64,000 bases of DNA, taken from JAGNXB01 sp964471595 (GTDB taxonomy: Bacteria > Bacteroidota > Bacteroidia > Chitinophagales > Saprospiraceae). The number at the start of each line of letters is the position of its first letter. Position 1 is the stretch's first letter. The DNA lies in the NCBI GenBank assembly GCA_964471595.1, contig CAYYGN010000014.1, positions 1-64,000 of the forward strand, given 5' to 3'. The notes under the pieces were generated by a model, which worked only from the letters and a program-made list of their open reading frames with translations, ran no database searches and was not told where the DNA came from. Both the position numbers and the translations under genes were made by a program. Positions 62,604 to 64,000 of the stretch are shown here, in pieces.

Positions 62604-63413
62604 TCAACCCATTTCGGCAATCCGGACCATCTGGTCTTCGATATGGTAAACCATCTCCACAAATTCTTTATTGCGTTTCATTTCCCGATTGCGATACAAC
62701 GGTAATTCAATATGCAGGTGCTCCACAAAAGTGGAAGGTGGTGATTTCATGATATAAATTTCGTCGCCCAGGTAAACGGCCTCGGAGATATCATGGGTCA
62801 CGAAAATTACGGTAGGATGGATCTCTGCCCAGATCCTGGCCAGCATCTCCTGCATCTGAAGCCTGGTTTTGATATCGAGCGCGCCGAAGGGTTCGTCCAT
62901 GAGGATGACGGAAGCGTTGGCCAGCAAGCTCCGTGCGATGGCCACCCGCTGGAGTTGTCCTCCTGACAGATTGGGATACTGGGCAAACTTGGATTCATGC
63001 CCTTCCAAACCCACCAATCTGATGAGTTCCATGGCCCTGTCTTCCCGCTCGGTTCGCGGCATTCCCTTGTACTGGAGCGGCAGGCTGACATTTTCGAGTA
63101 CTGTCATCCAGGGCAGGGAGGAATACTGCTGAAAGACCATACTTGCCCTGTTGTCCGGTCCTACCGGACGGCCGTGGATCAGCACCTGACCTTGTGTCGG
63201 CTTCTGGAGGCCGGCGATATATCGCAGCAAAGTAGATTTTCCACAGCCCGACATCCCCAGAATGACTACGAACTGGCCCTGATCCGGCTTGTCCTCGATC
63301 AATAAATCGAGGCCCTTTATGATGACGGTCTTCCCTTCATCATAGGTTTGGTGTATGCCCCGCAATTCGACAATATTGGGCCACTGGGGATTGTCCTGGA
63401 GCTTCATCGCCAT
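62604..63413 (-). CDS. ABC transporter ATP-binding protein (nitrate/sulfonate/taurine importer type)
   Basis: 269 residues. Walker A GMSGCGKST, Q-loop MVFQQYSSLPWMTV, signature LSGGQLQRVAIARSL, Walker B VILMDEPFGALD, and H-loop FVTHDISEAV place it with SsuB/TauB/NrtD-type ATPases. It powers import of an organic or inorganic anion by the neighbouring permease. An ATG at 63413 or 63407 may be used; the permease stop is 9 bp upstream. The substrate-binding protein is not in the visible part of the operon. Confidence 0.92.
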   Translation of the reverse strand: MAMKLQDNPQWPNIVELRGIHQTYDEGKTVIIKGLDLLIEDKPDQGQFVVILGMSGCGKSTLLRYIAGLQKPTQGQVLIHGRPVGPDNRASMVFQQYSSLPWMTVLENVSLPLQYKGMPRTEREDRAMELIRLVGLEGHESKFAQYPNLSGGQLQRVAIARSLLANASVILMDEPFGALDIKTRLQMQEMLARIWAEIHPTVIFVTHDISEAVYLGDEIYIMKSPPSTFVEHLHIELPLYRNREMKRNKEFVEMVYHIEDQMVRIAEMG

Positions 63414-63422
63414 TCCCCTGAA

Positions 63423-64000
63423 TTATGCCGGTTGCGGAAGTCCATACCGTTGTCTTTTTAGTTTGACCCAGGTCCATACTTCCCAAAAGGTCAATACGGC
63501 CATGCAAAAATGAAGCGCCCAGGCGGTTCCTCCGAACAGATAATCAAACGGTGTTGCCGCCAAGATCAACCCTGTCCATTCGTTGAAGGCGACGAGCCAA
63601 TAAGCCACTATGAGGATACGCCACAATGTCGAGCGGAAAAACCGCCACGTCACTGCAAGAATACCTGGCGTTGCCTGAATCGATTGGGGGCCGGCCGGTG
63701 GGTGTTTGAAAGGAAACAACAATCTGTCCGTCCGCTTGAAAACCCGGTCCTGAAAAACACCGATCAGCACAATGATGATCAATAAGGCGAATACTTTGTC
63801 CATACGGCCCTGGCGTTGTCCCACCCGCCAAATAAGGGCCCCGATCCCGCCTTGGGAACTGTCGATATTTTCTGCCACGATGATATACGTCCATGATATG
63901 GCAGTCAACACGCGAATGTCATCCAAAAGACGTGAGGTTACGGCCGGCCAGTAAACGGTGCGAATGGTTTGCCAGGGTGAGGCACCCAGCGTGTACACCG
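63423..64000 (-). CDS. ABC transporter permease (SsuC/TauC type), N-terminus beyond the window
   Basis: About 192 residues seen; the frame is open at the right edge, and the first visible codon is internal. The EAA loop region (TLGASPWQTIRTVYWPA) marks a BPD_transp_1 importer permease. The core appears to end near the RTDRLLFPFKH segment. About 95 further residues, with hydrophobic stretches WRILIVAYWLVAFNEWTG and ALHFCMAVLTFWEVWTWV, form an extra C-terminal membrane tail that ordinary members lack. It shares an operon with the ATPase and the unknown exported protein. Confidence 0.85.
   Translation of the reverse strand, partial: VYTLGASPWQTIRTVYWPAVTSRLLDDIRVLTAISWTYIIVAENIDSSQGGIGALIWRVGQRQGRMDKVFALLIIIVLIGVFQDRVFKRTDRLLFPFKHPPAGPQSIQATPGILAVTWRFFRSTLWRILIVAYWLVAFNEWTGLILAATPFDYLFGGTAWALHFCMAVLTFWEVWTWVKLKRQRYGLPQPA

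Overview
The window comes from a Bacteroidota chromosome, most likely the Saprospiria lineage. This rests on gene content: a SusC/SusD outer-membrane pair, surface proteins with type IX secretion (T9SS) sorting domains of both type A and type B ('gliding motility-associated' C-terminus), a Bacteroidota-type LptD, DUF2027-Smr and DUF6438 proteins, and S9 and metzincin-like exported peptidases. Promoters fit too: repeated TAnnTTTG -7 boxes stand upstream of genes and Shine-Dalgarno sequences are largely absent. Base composition is moderately GC-rich. I see no tRNA, rRNA, CRISPR array, transposase or prophage.

Layout. 1-5648 (-): most of a giant Cys-rich surface protein whose visible end is an array of near-identical 82-residue repeats running off the left edge. 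6040-7279 (-): RNase Z and a STAS protein, abutting. 7481-11389 (+): clpC, then the translation cluster infC (TTG start), rpmI, rplT, closed by a bidirectional terminator. 11455-14016 (-): sortilin/BNR-repeat T9SS client. 14137-17547 (+): a Dna2-like nuclease-helicase fusion, overlapping queE (-) tail to tail. 18288-19274 (+): DUF2027-Smr. 19284-24536 (-): a 1750-residue T9SS type B surface protein. 24840-29367 (-): susC-susD operon with a strong terminator. 29498-33899: pdxJ, an unassigned ncRNA or attenuator candidate, a GT4 glycosyltransferase, and lpxB / small membrane protein / surE. 33964-40925: holA, then an envelope block (MCE protein and SPOR amidase, divergent lptD, DUF6438 lipoprotein). 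40982-45614: OmpA lipoprotein, a FemAB/GNAT-like protein, an ECF sigma with probable anti-sigma, lysA. 45696-48419: valS. 48684-55493 (+): a 2269-residue surface protein. 55560-61330 (+): exported metalloprotease, S9 peptidase with a C-terminal extension, and nuclease. 61355-64000 (-): an ABC importer ATPase and truncated permease with a co-translated exported protein of unknown function.

Functional threads. (i) Cell surface and secretion: four large T9SS-type or adhesin-like proteins, but no T9SS machinery here. (ii) Envelope biogenesis: LptD, LpxB, MCE, amidase, OmpA, glycosyltransferase. (iii) Polymer breakdown and uptake: peptidases, nuclease, SusCD, ABC importer. (iv) Housekeeping: translation, ClpC, DNA polymerase III delta, ValRS, LysA, PdxJ, QueE. 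The most unusual observations are a promoter-to-terminator unit between pdxJ and the glycosyltransferase with no coding capacity, -7 boxes placed exactly four bases before several start codons (predicting leaderless mRNAs), the Dna2-like fusion without the usual Fe-S cysteines, and the ABC permease with an extra membrane tail.
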